Shown: positions 45,862 through 55,640, numbered from the stretch's first letter. The stretch is DNA of 64,000 bases from Aliivibrio wodanis (GCA_000953695.1 LN554846.1:1302001-1366000), one strand, 5' to 3'. Notes: generated from the letters alone by a model not told the origin. Translations and numbers: made by a program.

Positions 45862-47016
45862 ATGAATTTAAAATTAATCGGCAGCTCTCTTATTATTTCA
45901 GGTACTGCACTGGGTGCTGGTATGCTTGCAATTCCTATGGTTTTGGCTCAATTTGGCCTGCTGTGGGGAACTGCGTTAATGTTGTTTATCTTTATTGGAA
46001 CAACTTATGCCGCTTTATTGTTGCTAGAAGCAAGTATTAATGTGGGTGGTGGTTTGGGTATGAACACCATCGCTCGTAAAAGTTTAGGTAAGGGAGGACA
46101 GTTAGTTACCAATGGCTTACTGTATGCGTTACTTATTTGTCTGCTGATGGCCTATATCTTAGGCGCTGGCGATCTACTTAATAAGTTACTCCGTAATATT
46201 GGATTAGATTTAAGCTTGGTGCAAAGCCAAATAGCATTTACATTAATTGCAGGGGTGATCGTTGCCTCGGGAACGGCAGTGATTGATAAGATTAATCGCG
46301 CTTTATTTGCCATCATGCTATTCATGTTATTGCTGACTCTTGTCTTTTTGGTTCCAGGTATTTCATTAGATAACATGACTCAGGTATCTAATTCAAATCC
46401 ATCAGAACTAATACAGACCAGTGCTATTATCTTTACCAGCTTTGGCTTTATGGTTGTTATTCCTTCATTAGTTTCTTACAACCATGAAGCAACGCCTAAG
46501 CAATTGAGAAATATGGTTATTATAGGGTCTTCTATCCCTCTAGTTTGTTATTTAATTTGGTTATATGCGGTGGTAGGTAATTTAACCCCAGAGCAAATTA
46601 CGCACTTCTCTAATGTGTCCGAGCTAATTTCAGTATTTAGTGCTGAGCATTCGTTTATCAATCTTGTGTTATCGAGCTTTACAGGACTTGCATTGCTGAC
46701 TTCTTTTTTAGGAGTGGCAATGGCGCTGTTTACACAAAATGAAGATACGTTTAAGCAAAACAAAGTTGTTACCTATGTGATCAGTTTTATTTTACCACTT
46801 GCAGGTGCTATTTTTGCAGCAGATCAATTTTTAGCGGTATTAAGTTATGCCGGTATTATTCTGGTTTTCCTTGCGGTATTTATTCCACTCGCAATGGTTA
46901 TTAAGCTTCGTCAAACAGATGGCCAAACAAAAAATTACTTAGCTGAAGGGGGAGTGGCAATGCTAATTTTCTCGTTCATTTTCGGTTGTTTCTTACTGAT
47001 CTCACAAGTTATCTAG
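45862..47016 (+). CDS. TyrP-like aromatic amino acid permease 1
   Basis: A 384-residue transporter of the hydroxy/aromatic amino acid permease family (TyrP/Mtr/TnaB). Eleven or so membrane helices are visible. The N-terminal signature SGTALGAGMLAIPMVLAQFG (about 13-32) equals that of E. coli TyrP in form. Later segments are IFTSFGFMVVIPSLVSYN (about 192-209) and TSFLGVAMALF near 290. Import of tyrosine, phenylalanine or tryptophan by proton symport is the family role; the Phe-rich leader hints at Phe/Tyr. The first of a tandem pair, with an AAGGAA site. Confidence 0.9.
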   Translation: MNLKLIGSSLIISGTALGAGMLAIPMVLAQFGLLWGTALMLFIFIGTTYAALLLLEASINVGGGLGMNTIARKSLGKGGQLVTNGLLYALLICLLMAYILGAGDLLNKLLRNIGLDLSLVQSQIAFTLIAGVIVASGTAVIDKINRALFAIMLFMLLLTLVFLVPGISLDNMTQVSNSNPSELIQTSAIIFTSFGFMVVIPSLVSYNHEATPKQLRNMVIIGSSIPLVCYLIWLYAVVGNLTPEQITHFSNVSELISVFSAEHSFINLVLSSFTGLALLTSFLGVAMALFTQNEDTFKQNKVVTYVISFILPLAGAIFAADQFLAVLSYAGIILVFLAVFIPLAMVIKLRQTDGQTKNYLAEGGVAMLIFSFIFGCFLLISQVI

Positions 47017-47041
47017 TTATCACGTTCTCTAGTTGTATTGT

Positions 47042-47065
47042 GCTCTACTTTTTTATGAGTAGAGC
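47042..47065 (+). promoter_or_regulatory. Hairpin between the two TyrP-like genes
   Basis: GCTCTACT / AGTAGAGC, 8 perfect pairs with loop TTTTTATG, followed by TCCTCTTTT. It may be a weak terminator or a processing site in the 101-base gap. Confidence 0.4.
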
Positions 47066-47117
47066 TCCTCTTTTCTGCTCTTTATGAGCCTCCAATCTCT
47101 AAAATTAAGAATAAGTA

Positions 47118-48284
47118 ATGAATTTTAAATTATTTGGCAGTGCATTGATTTTATCTGGCACGGCACTTGGCGCTGGAATGTTAGCGATTCCAATGGTATT
47201 AGCGCAATTTGGTCTTTTTTACAGCACCTTACTGATGCTTGCTATTTGTGCAGGCACAACATACTCAGCTTTACTGTTAACCGAAGCATGTTCTAAAACA
47301 GAATTAGCTTTTGGTATTAATACCGTTGCGAATAGAACTTTAGGTAAGGGTGGCCAAGTGGTCACCAATATTTTGTTTTATTTACTGCTATTTTGTATGT
47401 TAATTGCCTATATTTTAGGAGCTGCTGACTTAATTAAGCGTATCTTCTCAATGTTTACTATTGAGATGAGTATTGAAACGGCTCAAATTGGTTTTACTCT
47501 TGTCGCTAGTGTATTTGTGGTGTGTGGTACTCAAATAATCGATAAGTTAAATCGTGTTTTGTTTTTGTTCATGGTTTCAATGCTTGCGATTACCTTGGTG
47601 ATACTAGTCCCTGGTATTTCAGTAGATAACTTAACGCAAGTAACGAATACAGATAAAGGAATGCTGCTCAATACCAGCACTATTTTATTTACTAGTTTTG
47701 CCTCTATGCCAGTTATCCCATCGCTTGTTGCGTATAACAAAGAAGCGACAAGTAAACAGCTTAGAAATATGGTTATTTTAGGATCAATCATTCCTCTTAT
47801 CTGTTATCTCGTTTGGTTGTATGCCGTTGTCGGTAACCTAAATGCAGATGATATTACGCATTTTTCTAATATTTCTGATTTGATCCAAACGTTTAGCGCT
47901 AAGAACGAATACATTGAAATCATTCTTTCTGTTTTTACGTCATTAGCCTTGTTGACGTCATTCCTAGGTGTGGCAATGGCGCTTTACAATCAAAATAAAG
48001 ACATGATTTCACACAATAAAGTCGTGACGTATGTATGTACTTTTATTCTTCCACTATTAGGTGCAAGTCTTGCCGCTGACCAGTTTTTGTCAGTATTGGG
48101 TTATGCGGGGGTGATCTTAGTATTTCTAGCGATTTTTATTCCATTGGCGATGGTAGTAGCGCTAAGAAAGAAAGACAAAAATACGGCGGAATTATCGATT
48201 CATACTTATGAAGCTGAAGGTGGGGAAATTGCATTAGGGCTGACGTTAATCTTTGGTCTTCTGTTATTAATGAGTCAAATTTAA
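47118..48284 (+). CDS. TyrP-like aromatic amino acid permease 2
   Basis: A 388-residue paralogue of the preceding gene, more than half identical by eye from end to end (SGTALGAGMLAIPMVLAQFG is the same in both). It keeps the pattern LFTSFASMPVIPSLVAYNKE where the first has FTSFGFMVVIPSLVSYNHE. Tandem duplication followed by divergence is the likely origin, allowing different substrates or affinities. It lacks its own long leader; a terminator follows at 48304. Confidence 0.9.
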   Translation: MNFKLFGSALILSGTALGAGMLAIPMVLAQFGLFYSTLLMLAICAGTTYSALLLTEACSKTELAFGINTVANRTLGKGGQVVTNILFYLLLFCMLIAYILGAADLIKRIFSMFTIEMSIETAQIGFTLVASVFVVCGTQIIDKLNRVLFLFMVSMLAITLVILVPGISVDNLTQVTNTDKGMLLNTSTILFTSFASMPVIPSLVAYNKEATSKQLRNMVILGSIIPLICYLVWLYAVVGNLNADDITHFSNISDLIQTFSAKNEYIEIILSVFTSLALLTSFLGVAMALYNQNKDMISHNKVVTYVCTFILPLLGASLAADQFLSVLGYAGVILVFLAIFIPLAMVVALRKKDKNTAELSIHTYEAEGGEIALGLTLIFGLLLLMSQI

Positions 48285-48303
48285 TAAATATTGTGTATAA
48301 GTT

Positions 48304-48332
48304 AAAATGGCTGTCAATACGACAGCCATTTT
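48304..48332. terminator. Terminator between TyrP-like gene 2 and convergent gene
   Basis: AAAATGGCTGTC / GACAGCCATTTT stem with loop AATAC; symmetric, so may serve both strands. Confidence 0.82.
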
Positions 48333-48347
48333 ATATACAGTTTGATT

Positions 48348-48896
48348 CTAATGTACTTTAACAATATTAAAGCGGCCCATTTTTTTCAAAATTGGTAAGA
48401 ATTCTTTGTTTACTTCAAGCATAACTTTTTTGGCTTTACTGTAAGCACTTAATTTGTCATTCCCATTTCCATGAGAGAATAAACGACTTTTAGGCTTATA
48501 CTCGCCATCAACTAACTCTTTCCATCGAACGATATAATAATCAGTGGTACGAACTTCCCCTGAAAGTAAGGTGCGTTTTTTTGTGATGATATCTGGTTCT
48601 AGACTGTGTGGTAGACGTTCGAATAAGCTAGGGTAGTTGAGTACCATACTCCAACAAGTACCCCATAATTCTTTACCAACTTTATTGCGTTGCTTAATTG
48701 CCTCTTTCAAGGCCTTTTCTCTGCCTTCTTTTAAACAACCGACAGAGCGGTTATACATGCCATCATCTGGTGTATGAATATGGATTTTAACGCAATTAAA
48801 TGAATGAGAAATAAAGCGATGATTACTTTCCATCCCTGTCCATTCTGCTCTTAACTTTTGTGCTCTTGGAGAAAGCGTATGTTTTTTCTTATTCAT
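48348..48896 (-). CDS. Basic hypothetical protein, 182 residues
   Basis: A lysine/arginine-rich soluble protein that I do not recognise. It starts MNKKKHTLSPRAQKLRAEWT and includes KEGREKALKEAIKQRNKVGK (about 56-75), a helical basic segment. A later part contains YYIVRWKELVDGEYKPKSRLFS, which reads like a beta-sheet domain similar in flavour to AP2/integrase-arm DNA-binding domains, followed by AYSKAKKVMLEVNKEFL. Nucleic-acid binding is a guess from charge and that pattern. It is a lone gene, convergent with the permeases. Confidence 0.72.
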   Translation of the reverse strand: MNKKKHTLSPRAQKLRAEWTGMESNHRFISHSFNCVKIHIHTPDDGMYNRSVGCLKEGREKALKEAIKQRNKVGKELWGTCWSMVLNYPSLFERLPHSLEPDIITKKRTLLSGEVRTTDYYIVRWKELVDGEYKPKSRLFSHGNGNDKLSAYSKAKKVMLEVNKEFLPILKKMGRFNIVKVH

Positions 48897-49027
48897 AATA
48901 GAAATATACTAATTATTTGCATAAAGGTATTATTACAGCAACTGAGTCATTTGTTAATAGCAAAGGTGTTTTATTCACCAATTTATTAACTAATTTGAGT
49001 ATAGAAGAAGTTTGGTAGGAGTGGTAG

Positions 49028-49058
49028 AAAATAAAAAGGGCGCTACATATGCGCCCTT
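49028..49058 (-). terminator. Terminator after sdaA
   Basis: On the minus strand AAGGGCGC / GCGCCCTT with loop ATATGTA, followed by TTTATTTT. Confidence 0.82.
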
Positions 49059-49082
49059 ACTGTTTAATAAAGTTTATGTTTC

Positions 49083-50444
49083 TTAACAAACAACTTTAAT
49101 TGCTAGACCACCTTGAGAGGTTTCACGGTATTTAGCGTTCATGTCTTTACCTGTTTCAAGCATAGTCTCAATTACTTTATCAAGAGAAACGCGAGGGGCA
49201 GACGAACGACGAAGTGCCATACGAGTTGCGTTAATTGCTTTAACAGCAGCAATACCATTGCGCTCGATACAAGGAACTTGTACTTGGCCTGCAACAGGAT
49301 CACAAGTTAAACCAAGGTTATGCTCCATTCCAATTTCTGCAGCCATACAAACTTGCTCAGGACTTCCGCCCATTAATTCAGCAAGACCTGCCGCAGCCAT
49401 AGAACAGGCAACACCGACTTCACCTTGACAGCCTACTTCAGCACCAGAGATTGAAGCGTTTTGCTTGTAAAGACCACCAATTGCGCCTGAAGCTGCAAAG
49501 TAACGGATGTAATCTTTCTCAGTTACTGTTTGGATAAACTTATCGTAGTAAGCTAAAACAGCAGGGATGATGCCACACGCGCCATTTGTTGGAGCAGTAA
49601 CAACACGACCACCAGCCGCATTTTCTTCATTTACAGCGAATGCGTACATGTTTACCCAATCAACAACTTCCATTGGATCTTTAGATGTCTTTTCAGAAGT
49701 GAGTAGTTGTTGGCGAAGTGCAGCTGCGCGGCGAGGTACACGTAGAGGCCCAGGAAGGATACCTTCAGTGTTCATGCCTTTTTCCATACAGTCACGCATG
49801 GTTTTCCAGATTTTAGCAAAGTAAGTACGAACGTCATCCTCTGCAAGAATAGCGTGTTCGTTTTTCATCACTAATGTACTAATAGATAAACCATTCTCTT
49901 TACATAAGTTAACTAGCTCTTCTGCTGTGTTAAATGCATAAGGAACTTGGATTGATGATTCAACTTCTTTACCGAAGTGCTCTTCATCAACAATAAAACC
50001 ACCACCGATAGAGTAGTATGTTTTAGAGTAAACCACCTCACCATCAATCCACGCATGGATCTGCATACCATTTTCGTGAAGTGAAAGATTAGATGTGTGG
50101 AAGTTCATTCCACCTTCTTTTGGAAATTCAACCGTATGGCAGTGCATGCCCACAGGTAAGCGCTCTGTTTCTTCAACACGAGCGATGAAGCCCGGAATAG
50201 AGTCAATATCTACGTGTTCTGGCGTGTTACCTGCCAGACCCATAATGATAGCGATATCAGTATGGTGACCTTTCCCTGTCAGTGATAATGAACCGTAAAC
50301 ATCAACAGTGATTTTAGTGATATCACGTAGTTTGCCCATGCCACGTAAATCGTCGATAAACTCTTTACCTGCTTTCATTGGACCAACGGTGTGAGAGCTA
50401 GAAGGACCAACTCCGATTTTGTAGATATCAAAAACACTAATCAT
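49083..50444 (-). CDS. sdaA: L-serine ammonia-lyase (iron-sulfur type)
   Basis: A 453-residue enzyme turning L-serine into pyruvate and ammonia. The beta domain starts ISVFDIYKIGVGPSSSHTVG (about 2-21). The alpha domain holds the [4Fe-4S] cysteines in GAEVGCQGEVGVACSMAAAG (about 337-356) and GLTCDPVAG (about 383-391). The symbol could equally be sdaB; one-chain enzymes of both names are alike. It lies 97 bases downstream of the serine transporter gene, giving a serine uptake and breakdown unit. The gap contains hairpin AAGCCCCC / GGGGGCTT at 50460-50482, possibly a partial terminator. Confidence 0.93.
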   Translation of the reverse strand: MISVFDIYKIGVGPSSSHTVGPMKAGKEFIDDLRGMGKLRDITKITVDVYGSLSLTGKGHHTDIAIIMGLAGNTPEHVDIDSIPGFIARVEETERLPVGMHCHTVEFPKEGGMNFHTSNLSLHENGMQIHAWIDGEVVYSKTYYSIGGGFIVDEEHFGKEVESSIQVPYAFNTAEELVNLCKENGLSISTLVMKNEHAILAEDDVRTYFAKIWKTMRDCMEKGMNTEGILPGPLRVPRRAAALRQQLLTSEKTSKDPMEVVDWVNMYAFAVNEENAAGGRVVTAPTNGACGIIPAVLAYYDKFIQTVTEKDYIRYFAASGAIGGLYKQNASISGAEVGCQGEVGVACSMAAAGLAELMGGSPEQVCMAAEIGMEHNLGLTCDPVAGQVQVPCIERNGIAAVKAINATRMALRRSSAPRVSLDKVIETMLETGKDMNAKYRETSQGGLAIKVVC

Positions 50445-50541
50445 GTTATTACCTCGAATAAGCCCCCAAAAAGAGGGGGCTTTATTATCATTATTATTAA
50501 CTTCGTATAGCTAAACCTTACAAGGTTTTATAAAGTCTTTA

Positions 50542-51792
50542 TTAAAGAGCGCCGTAGATTACAGAAGTAATCGCTGCAACACCACATAATGCTGTGAAGA
50601 TTTGCACAGGTGCTGAAGTTTTGTACTTAGCCATAGCTGGTACTTTACGCATTGCGAATACAGGCATTAGGAATAGGATTGCGGCAATCATTGGCGCACC
50701 CATTGTTTCAATCATGCCCAAGATGCTTGGGTTAACAATAGAAACGATCCAAGTAGTAACAACGATGAAGATAAGAGAGAACTTTTCAAGCTTAGCAATC
50801 GGAGCGTTAGAGCGAGACTTAGCAAGGCCAACAAGACCTTCGTGAGCACCAAGGAAGTGACCGAAGTAGCTTGAAGTAATAGCAGCAAAAGCAACGATAG
50901 GACCCATGATAGAAATCAGTGGAGATTCATGAACGTTAGCTAAGTAAGAAAGAACAGAGATGTTTTCAGCTTGTGCTTGTGCTAGTTGCTCTGGAGATAG
51001 AGAAAGAACTACAGAGAAAACAAAGAACATAACAAAGCTCATCAGCATCATAGCCGCACCGCCAGTGATCATGTCAGTTTTAGCAACTGCATCTTCACCG
51101 TATACGCGACGTTGTTCTTTAGAGAATTGGCTGATAACTGGGCTATGGTTGAAAGAGAAAACAATGATAGGGATTGCTAACCAAACAATTGAAGGCATAG
51201 AGCTCCAATCAGGGCTAACTGAAACCATTGAAGTATTCCAACCTGGGATTAGGTAGATAGACAATGCCATTAGGATGAATACAAGTGGGTAAACCATTGC
51301 AGAAGTTGCTTTCAGCATAAGTTCTTTACCAAATACAACACCACATGTCATCAGAGTGATAAGAACACCTGAAAGTAACCAGCGTGGGATAGATTCCATA
51401 CCAAGTTGGTTAACCATGAAAGAGTCTACCGTGTTTGTAATACCAACACCGTAAATAAGTACAATTGGGTAAATCGCGAAAAAGTAGGCAAAAGTGATAA
51501 GGTTCGCGCCAGTTTTACCAAAATGTTCTTCTACAGTATCAGTGATATCTGCATTAGGATTTTTAGCTGATAGTACAAAGCGAGCTAAACTTTTGTGTGC
51601 AAACCAAGTCATTGGTGCAGCGATTAATGCAAGGATAACTAGAGGCCAAAAACCGCCAGCGCCAGCTTTAATTGGAAGGAATAAAACACCAGCACCTACC
51701 GCAGTACCGAAAAGAGACAGACACCAAGTGAAATCTTTATAAGTCCACTTTGCTTTTTTTGCACCTATTGATGCAGTATTTGTTGTTTGCAT
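50542..51792 (-). CDS. sdaC: Serine transporter SdaC
   Basis: A 416-residue proton/serine symporter of the HAAAP family. Family signature GTAVGAGVLFLPIKAGAGGF is at about 29-48; AIPIIVFSFNHSPVISQFSKE, near the middle, and IVNPSILGMIETMGAPMIAA, near the end, match E. coli SdaC. ATG 51792 gives the family N-terminus MQTTNTASIG; an open frame extending 58 codons further upstream is not conserved and contains the likely promoter. Followed by sdaA. A CRP-like site is seen upstream, as expected from E. coli sdaCB. Confidence 0.94.
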   Translation of the reverse strand: MQTTNTASIGAKKAKWTYKDFTWCLSLFGTAVGAGVLFLPIKAGAGGFWPLVILALIAAPMTWFAHKSLARFVLSAKNPNADITDTVEEHFGKTGANLITFAYFFAIYPIVLIYGVGITNTVDSFMVNQLGMESIPRWLLSGVLITLMTCGVVFGKELMLKATSAMVYPLVFILMALSIYLIPGWNTSMVSVSPDWSSMPSIVWLAIPIIVFSFNHSPVISQFSKEQRRVYGEDAVAKTDMITGGAAMMLMSFVMFFVFSVVLSLSPEQLAQAQAENISVLSYLANVHESPLISIMGPIVAFAAITSSYFGHFLGAHEGLVGLAKSRSNAPIAKLEKFSLIFIVVTTWIVSIVNPSILGMIETMGAPMIAAILFLMPVFAMRKVPAMAKYKTSAPVQIFTALCGVAAITSVIYGAL

Positions 51793-51915
51793 AATAATTA
51801 TACTCTTAATTTTTAGAACAGGAATTTTGGGAACGGCGCTATTGTCGTTATTTTGACGAGAAAAACTTTGACCCAGATCGGATAATGAAAAAAGAGGAAG
51901 CGAGATCGAAAAATA

Positions 51916-51931
51916 ATTGATAATGATCACA
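51916..51931 (-). promoter_or_regulatory. CRP-like site upstream of sdaC
   Basis: ATTGA-TAATGA-TCACA matches TGTGA-N6-TCACA at eight of ten half-site positions, 124 bases before the sdaC start. E. coli sdaC is CRP-activated, which supports but does not prove it. Confidence 0.4.
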
Positions 51932-51980
51932 ATAGATGTGACTTTGATATTAGTAAAACTTATCAATAATGCTAATTTTT

Positions 51981-52562
51981 TTAAGTTGAAATGTAATTCA
52001 TGGAATGAATGATTTCGGCAGTCATTCCCCAGATCAATTTTTTATCAAATGGAATTAAAATTAGATCATACGTGTGCTTTTTGTTAAATACGTGGTGTTT
52101 AAAGGTGTTTTTAGGGTTAATCAGATGATGGAGTGGTGCTTCAAATGTGCTACTAACCTCACCGTAATCGATTGCGGTGGTATAATTTTCATCTATGAGT
52201 GCCACGATAGGGGTTACTTTATAACCCGATACTGTTGAGATATTGTTAAGTTTTGCTAATGGTTTGATCTGCGATGGGAGGATCCCTATTTCTTCGTTTG
52301 TTTCACGAATAGCAGTATGAATTAGGGATAAATCAGAGGGCTCAACCTTACCTCCAGGGAAGCAAATTTGACTTGGATGATGACGTAAATGTGACGCTCT
52401 TTGAGTAAGAATTAAATGTAAACCCGACGGTCTTTGAACAATAGGAACAAGAACCGCCGCAGGTTTAAAGTTGCTATTTTGGAAGCGAGGATGAGAGAGT
52501 AATTCTTTGCTATAAGAATTCGGCTGATGTAAGAGAAGTTGAGAGATCAAATGCGTATCCAT
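51981..52562 (-). CDS. nudL: Nudix hydrolase, NudL-type CoA pyrophosphatase
   Basis: A 193-residue Nudix enzyme likely to hydrolyse CoA and similar pyrophosphates. The Nudix box reads GGKVEPSDLSLIHTAIRETN followed by EEIGI (about 69-93), matching GX5EX7REUXEEXGU. It is preceded by LTQRASHLRHHPSQICFPGG, the extra signature of the CoA pyrophosphatase subfamily. It lies 15 bases after pabB, the same order as in many gammaproteobacteria, and is cotranscribed with it. Confidence 0.9.
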   Translation of the reverse strand: MDTHLISQLLLHQPNSYSKELLSHPRFQNSNFKPAAVLVPIVQRPSGLHLILTQRASHLRHHPSQICFPGGKVEPSDLSLIHTAIRETNEEIGILPSQIKPLAKLNNISTVSGYKVTPIVALIDENYTTAIDYGEVSSTFEAPLHHLINPKNTFKHHVFNKKHTYDLILIPFDKKLIWGMTAEIIHSMNYIST

Positions 52563-52577
52563 AAGCCGGATCCTTAA

Positions 52578-53948
52578 TTATAAAATAGGTAATATTTTGC
52601 TCAATTTATGCAGCGTCTCTTCATATTCTAGTTCAACTTCACTATCAGCAACAATTCCACCACCAGCAGATGCGTATAAAGTATCTTGATAAGCAATTAA
52701 CGTTCGTATAGTTATGCTAGTGTCCATGGTTCCACATCGGCTAATGTAACCAATGCTGCCACAATATAAATTACGACGGTGTGGTTCTAATTCTTCAATA
52801 ATTTCCATTGCTCGAATTTTTGGTGCACCAGTGATAGATCCACCCGGAAAGGAAGCTTTTAATAAGTCACTTGAAGAAAATTCAGTTTTTAATTCGCCAG
52901 TGATAGTACTCACAAGGTGATGTACCGCAGGAAAAGACTCAATATCGAATAATTTAGGCACTTTAACCGAGCCGGGTTTAGCGACTCGACCGATATCATT
53001 ACGTAATAAATCAACAATCATTAGGTTTTCAGAGCGATCTTTGGGGCTGTTACGTAAAGTCTCAGCTTCTTTTATATCAAGTTCACCGTCTAATGATCGA
53101 GGACGTGTCCCTTTAATCGGCTTAGTTTCAATTTGTTTATCTTTTACTTGTAAAAATCGTTCCGGTGAGACAGAAAGGATAGCTACTTCAGGTGTCCTAA
53201 TAAATGCAGAGAAAGGAGCGCCATTATGACTTGCCAGTTTTTGGTAGGCAAGCCATTCAGAACCATGATATTGAGCGTGAAAACGTTGAGCTAAATTAAT
53301 TTGATAACAATCACCAGAGTGAAGATACTCTTGAACTACTGTAAATTTTGCAGCGTATTCTGATTGAGTCATATTTGATTGCCATTCAGTTTGTAAAGAA
53401 AAAGACTCTTTTTTTTCTTTTATAGCGACAAATTGCTGTAACCAATAAAGGCGGTCAGCACCTTCAGGTTGAACCAAAGTAAGTGTAGCGGTTTTATGAT
53501 CTGCGATTAGTGCCCAATCGTAAATACCAACAGCCATATCCGCTGTTGGAATGTCTTGCTCTGCAATATTAGGAATAGATTCAACTCTACGTCCTAAATC
53601 ATAACTAAAATAACCTAAAGCTCCACCTATAAAAGGGAGATCATTTAGAGGTTGGCAATGAGGAGTCAAGCGCTCTTGATAATGAGAAAGTAGCTGAAAA
53701 GGGCATGCCTCACTGGTGACAGGTTGTTTACCTATCACATTAATACGAGTCACATTATGATGAGTTTGCAATGTAGCTATAGGGTCTGCGACTAAAATAT
53801 CATAACGATTATCAATGTGGCCCTGAGCGGATGAATGAAGCAGCATCGCCCAAGGTTGGTTTTCTATAGCAGAAAATAAATCAATCACGGAATTCGATTG
53901 ATAATCAAGTAGGGAGAGATGTAACTTTGTGTCTAATTGATTGTTCAT
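52578..53948 (-). CDS. pabB: Aminodeoxychorismate synthase component I
   Basis: A 456-residue chorismate-using enzyme that with PabA makes 4-amino-4-deoxychorismate for folate. Catalytic C-terminal motifs: SGDCYQINLAQRF (about 211-223), the KPIKGTRPR lysine motif that marks PabB (about 274-282), RSENLMIVDLLRNDIGRVA, and FPGGSITGAPKIRAMEII (about 367-384). TrpE would have a different residue in place of the nucleophilic Lys. Divergent from the fumarase gene. Confidence 0.93.
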   Translation of the reverse strand: MNNQLDTKLHLSLLDYQSNSVIDLFSAIENQPWAMLLHSSAQGHIDNRYDILVADPIATLQTHHNVTRINVIGKQPVTSEACPFQLLSHYQERLTPHCQPLNDLPFIGGALGYFSYDLGRRVESIPNIAEQDIPTADMAVGIYDWALIADHKTATLTLVQPEGADRLYWLQQFVAIKEKKESFSLQTEWQSNMTQSEYAAKFTVVQEYLHSGDCYQINLAQRFHAQYHGSEWLAYQKLASHNGAPFSAFIRTPEVAILSVSPERFLQVKDKQIETKPIKGTRPRSLDGELDIKEAETLRNSPKDRSENLMIVDLLRNDIGRVAKPGSVKVPKLFDIESFPAVHHLVSTITGELKTEFSSSDLLKASFPGGSITGAPKIRAMEIIEELEPHRRNLYCGSIGYISRCGTMDTSITIRTLIAYQDTLYASAGGGIVADSEVELEYEETLHKLSKILPIL

Positions 53949-54113
53949 TTTGAGTTTTATAACCAGAATGTGATGAGCAACGATAGCCTTGAATGGAGAG
54001 CAAGAGTATCATACTGCAAGTTCTAAAAGAAAATAATAGATGGCGAATGCTCACGTCATAATATAAAAAACACACTTCACACCGCTATGGAAGCATATAT
54101 ATAAGAGGGTCTA

Positions 54114-55640
54114 ATGATGACTGTTGGTAAAGAGACTATCATCCGTAATGAAGATGTGATCAGCTCAGTTGCTGATGCACTGCAATATATTTCTTACTAT
54201 CATCCACTTGATTTCGTTCAAGCACTAGAAAAAGCATATAATAGAGAACAAAGCCAAGCGGCTAAAGATGCTATTGCTCAAATTTTAATTAATTCACGTA
54301 TGTCAGCAGAAGGACGTCGTCCTATTTGTCAAGATACGGGGATTGTTACGTGTTTTGTTAACATTGGTATGAACGTTCGCTGGGAAGGGGATATGACTGT
54401 CCAGCAAATGATAGATGAAGGCACACGACAAGCATATCTTAATCCAGAAAATCCACTGCGTGCATCAATATTATCTGATCCTGCAGGCAAACGTATTAAC
54501 ACCAAAGACAATACACCGTCGGTTGTGCACATTAATATGGTACCAGGCGATAAAGTGGAAATTCAAATCGCAGCAAAAGGCGGCGGTTCTGAAAATAAAA
54601 CGAAAATGGTGATGTTAAACCCATCAGATGATATTGCTGAGTGGGTAGAAAAAACCTTACCGTTAATGGGCGCTGGTTGGTGTCCGCCTGGTATGCTTGG
54701 AATAGGTATCGGTGGTACAGCAGAAAAAGCGGCAGTTTTAGCAAAAGAATCTTTAATGGGCCACATCGATATTCAAGAATTGATTGATCGTGGACCAGAG
54801 AATGCGGAAGAAGAGCTTCGTCTTGATATTTTTAACCGTGTAAACAAACTGGGTATTGGTGCACAAGGCCTTGGTGGTTTAACCACGGTTGTTGATGTGA
54901 AAATTAAATCAGCACCGACTCACGCGGCTTCTAAGCCTGTTTGTATGATCCCGAACTGTGCAGCGACTCGTCACGTTCATTTTACACTTGATGGTTCAGG
55001 TCCTGCTGACTTACAGCCACCAAAACTTGAAGAGTGGCCAGATATTACTTGGGAAGCCGGTGCAAATACTCGCCGTGTGAATCTTGATGAACTGACCAAA
55101 GCTGACGTACAAGAATGGCGAACTGGTGAAACGGTTCTATTAACCGGTAAGATTTTAACTGGTCGTGATGCTGCTCATAAACGCCTACAAAGCATGATTG
55201 AAAGTGGTGAAGGTTTACCAGAAGGTGTCGACTTTAATGGCAAGTTCATTTATTACGTTGGCCCTGTTGATGCCGTAGGTGATGAAGCGGTAGGTCCTGC
55301 TGGTCCAACGACATCAACACGTATGGATAAGTTTACTGACATGATGTTAGAAACGGGTCTAATGGGAATGATAGGTAAAGCAGAGCGTGGCCCTGCAACC
55401 GTTGCTTCTATTAAAGCCAAAAAAGCGGTGTACTTAATGGCTGTTGGTGGTGCTGCGTATCTTGTATCTAAAGCGATTAAAAAAGCACGCGTTGTTGCTT
55501 TTGAAGAGCTTGGAATGGAAGCCATCTATGAATTTGATGTTGAAGACATGCCTGTAACGGTAGCGGTAGATTCAACAGGAGCGAATGCTCACCAAATTGG
55601 TCCAGATACATGGAAGGTCAAAATCGCTGAAATGGAATAA
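54114..55640 (+). CDS. Fumarate hydratase class I
   Basis: A 508-residue single-chain iron-sulfur fumarase converting fumarate to malate in the TCA cycle. The N-terminal alpha domain has the cluster cysteine in RPICQDTG (about 65-72). Other ligands are in PNCAATRHVHF near 285 and in GWCPPGMLGIGIGG near 190. The C-terminal beta domain contains GPTTSTRMDKF and GKAERGPA. It corresponds to E. coli FumA/FumB; choosing between them is not possible. Start could be 54114 or 54117 (GAGGG site). A terminator follows at 55677. Confidence 0.94.
   Translation: MMTVGKETIIRNEDVISSVADALQYISYYHPLDFVQALEKAYNREQSQAAKDAIAQILINSRMSAEGRRPICQDTGIVTCFVNIGMNVRWEGDMTVQQMIDEGTRQAYLNPENPLRASILSDPAGKRINTKDNTPSVVHINMVPGDKVEIQIAAKGGGSENKTKMVMLNPSDDIAEWVEKTLPLMGAGWCPPGMLGIGIGGTAEKAAVLAKESLMGHIDIQELIDRGPENAEEELRLDIFNRVNKLGIGAQGLGGLTTVVDVKIKSAPTHAASKPVCMIPNCAATRHVHFTLDGSGPADLQPPKLEEWPDITWEAGANTRRVNLDELTKADVQEWRTGETVLLTGKILTGRDAAHKRLQSMIESGEGLPEGVDFNGKFIYYVGPVDAVGDEAVGPAGPTTSTRMDKFTDMMLETGLMGMIGKAERGPATVASIKAKKAVYLMAVGGAAYLVSKAIKKARVVAFEELGMEAIYEFDVEDMPVTVAVDSTGANAHQIGPDTWKVKIAEME

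Noticed and set aside
51793-51966. N-terminal extension of sdaC by 58 residues
   Set aside because: The extension is not family-like, lacks a ribosome binding site and covers the CRP-like site; MQTTNTASIG is the conserved start.
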